Shown here one piece after another: positions 43,398 to 43,401 of a stretch of DNA of 43,401 nt. Every line of letters starts with the position of its first letter. The stretch's first letter is position 1. Source of the DNA: an uncultured Flavobacteriaceae bacterium (GTDB lineage Bacteria; Bacteroidota; Bacteroidia; Flavobacteriales; Flavobacteriaceae); assembly GCA_938017825.1 (NCBI GenBank), contig CALIJE010000065.1, forward strand, positions 1-43,401, written 5' to 3'. Both the position numbers and the translations under genes were made by a program. The notes beneath the pieces are model-generated. The model was not told the DNA's origin. It saw nothing but the letters and a program-made list of their open reading frames with translations, and did not search any database.

Positions 43398-43401
43398 TTA
43401 A

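Noticed and set aside
1-43401. tRNA, rRNA, CRISPR, insertion sequence or prophage
   Set aside because: No cloverleaf, repeat-spacer array, transposase or phage gene was found on either strand by reading; a dedicated scan was not possible here.

Overview
The window is a 43.4 kb piece of a chromosome from a marine-type member of the Flavobacteriaceae (Bacteroidota), in the general neighbourhood of Maribacter, Zobellia or Arenibacter. This rests on a SusC/SusD pair, Bacteroidota-style promoters (TTTG, then TAnnTTTG) without Shine-Dalgarno sites, many lipoproteins, an HPRT-adenylate kinase fusion, a GbsR/MarR-type regulator and LytS/LytTR signalling. No rRNA, tRNA, insertion sequence, prophage or CRISPR array was seen.

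Layout. 0.4-6.2 kb (+): an outer-membrane uptake operon of SusC, SusD and a third lipoprotein, closed by a terminator, then an arylsulfotransferase-like lipoprotein. 7.8-10.3 kb (+): three tandem paralogous secreted proteins of unknown function. 10.4-13.2 kb: housekeeping genes rlmB, a rhomboid protease and rarA. 13.2-19.0 kb (-): three unknown envelope proteins, then the radC, polysaccharide-deacetylase-like and yjjG-like operon. 19.0-22.0 kb: small DUF genes and an Mpl-type Mur ligase. 22.2 kb: a frameshifted remnant of an OmpA-like domain. 22.6-30.3 kb (+): a 2034-residue alpha-2-macroglobulin, a stand-alone carboxypeptidase-regulatory-like domain protein and a transglutaminase-like protein. 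30.4-35.5 kb (-): a LytS/LytTR two-component system, three very small membrane proteins and an S9 peptidase. 35.6-37.9 kb (-): obgE, a small membrane protein and an HPRT-Adk fusion. 38.0-41.8 kb (+): purK, purE and an M3 peptidase. 41.8-43.4 kb: a duplicated-domain lipoprotein and a GbsR-type regulator.

The most interesting structure is regulatory. Three minus-strand promoters between 32.4 and 35.5 kb each carry a pair of 9-bp direct repeats with a 21-bp period. This is the geometry and consensus of LytTR-domain binding sites. Each pair lies exactly 33 bases upstream of a -7-like element. The promoters lead to two groups of tiny single-pass membrane proteins (40+49 aa and 37 aa) and to the S9 peptidase, and they flank a LytS/LytTR system. 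Together they look like a small local envelope regulon.

The second unusual locus is the macroglobulin operon. The macroglobulin contains a stretch that closely resembles the TonB-linker/plug start of the SusC protein in this same window. The next gene is the other half of a SusC N-terminus (a carboxypeptidase-regulatory-like domain) as a separate protein, coupled to a transglutaminase-like protein. The third is a 22-bp palindrome that overlaps the promoter of the GbsR-type regulator and recurs just after that gene, at the window edge.
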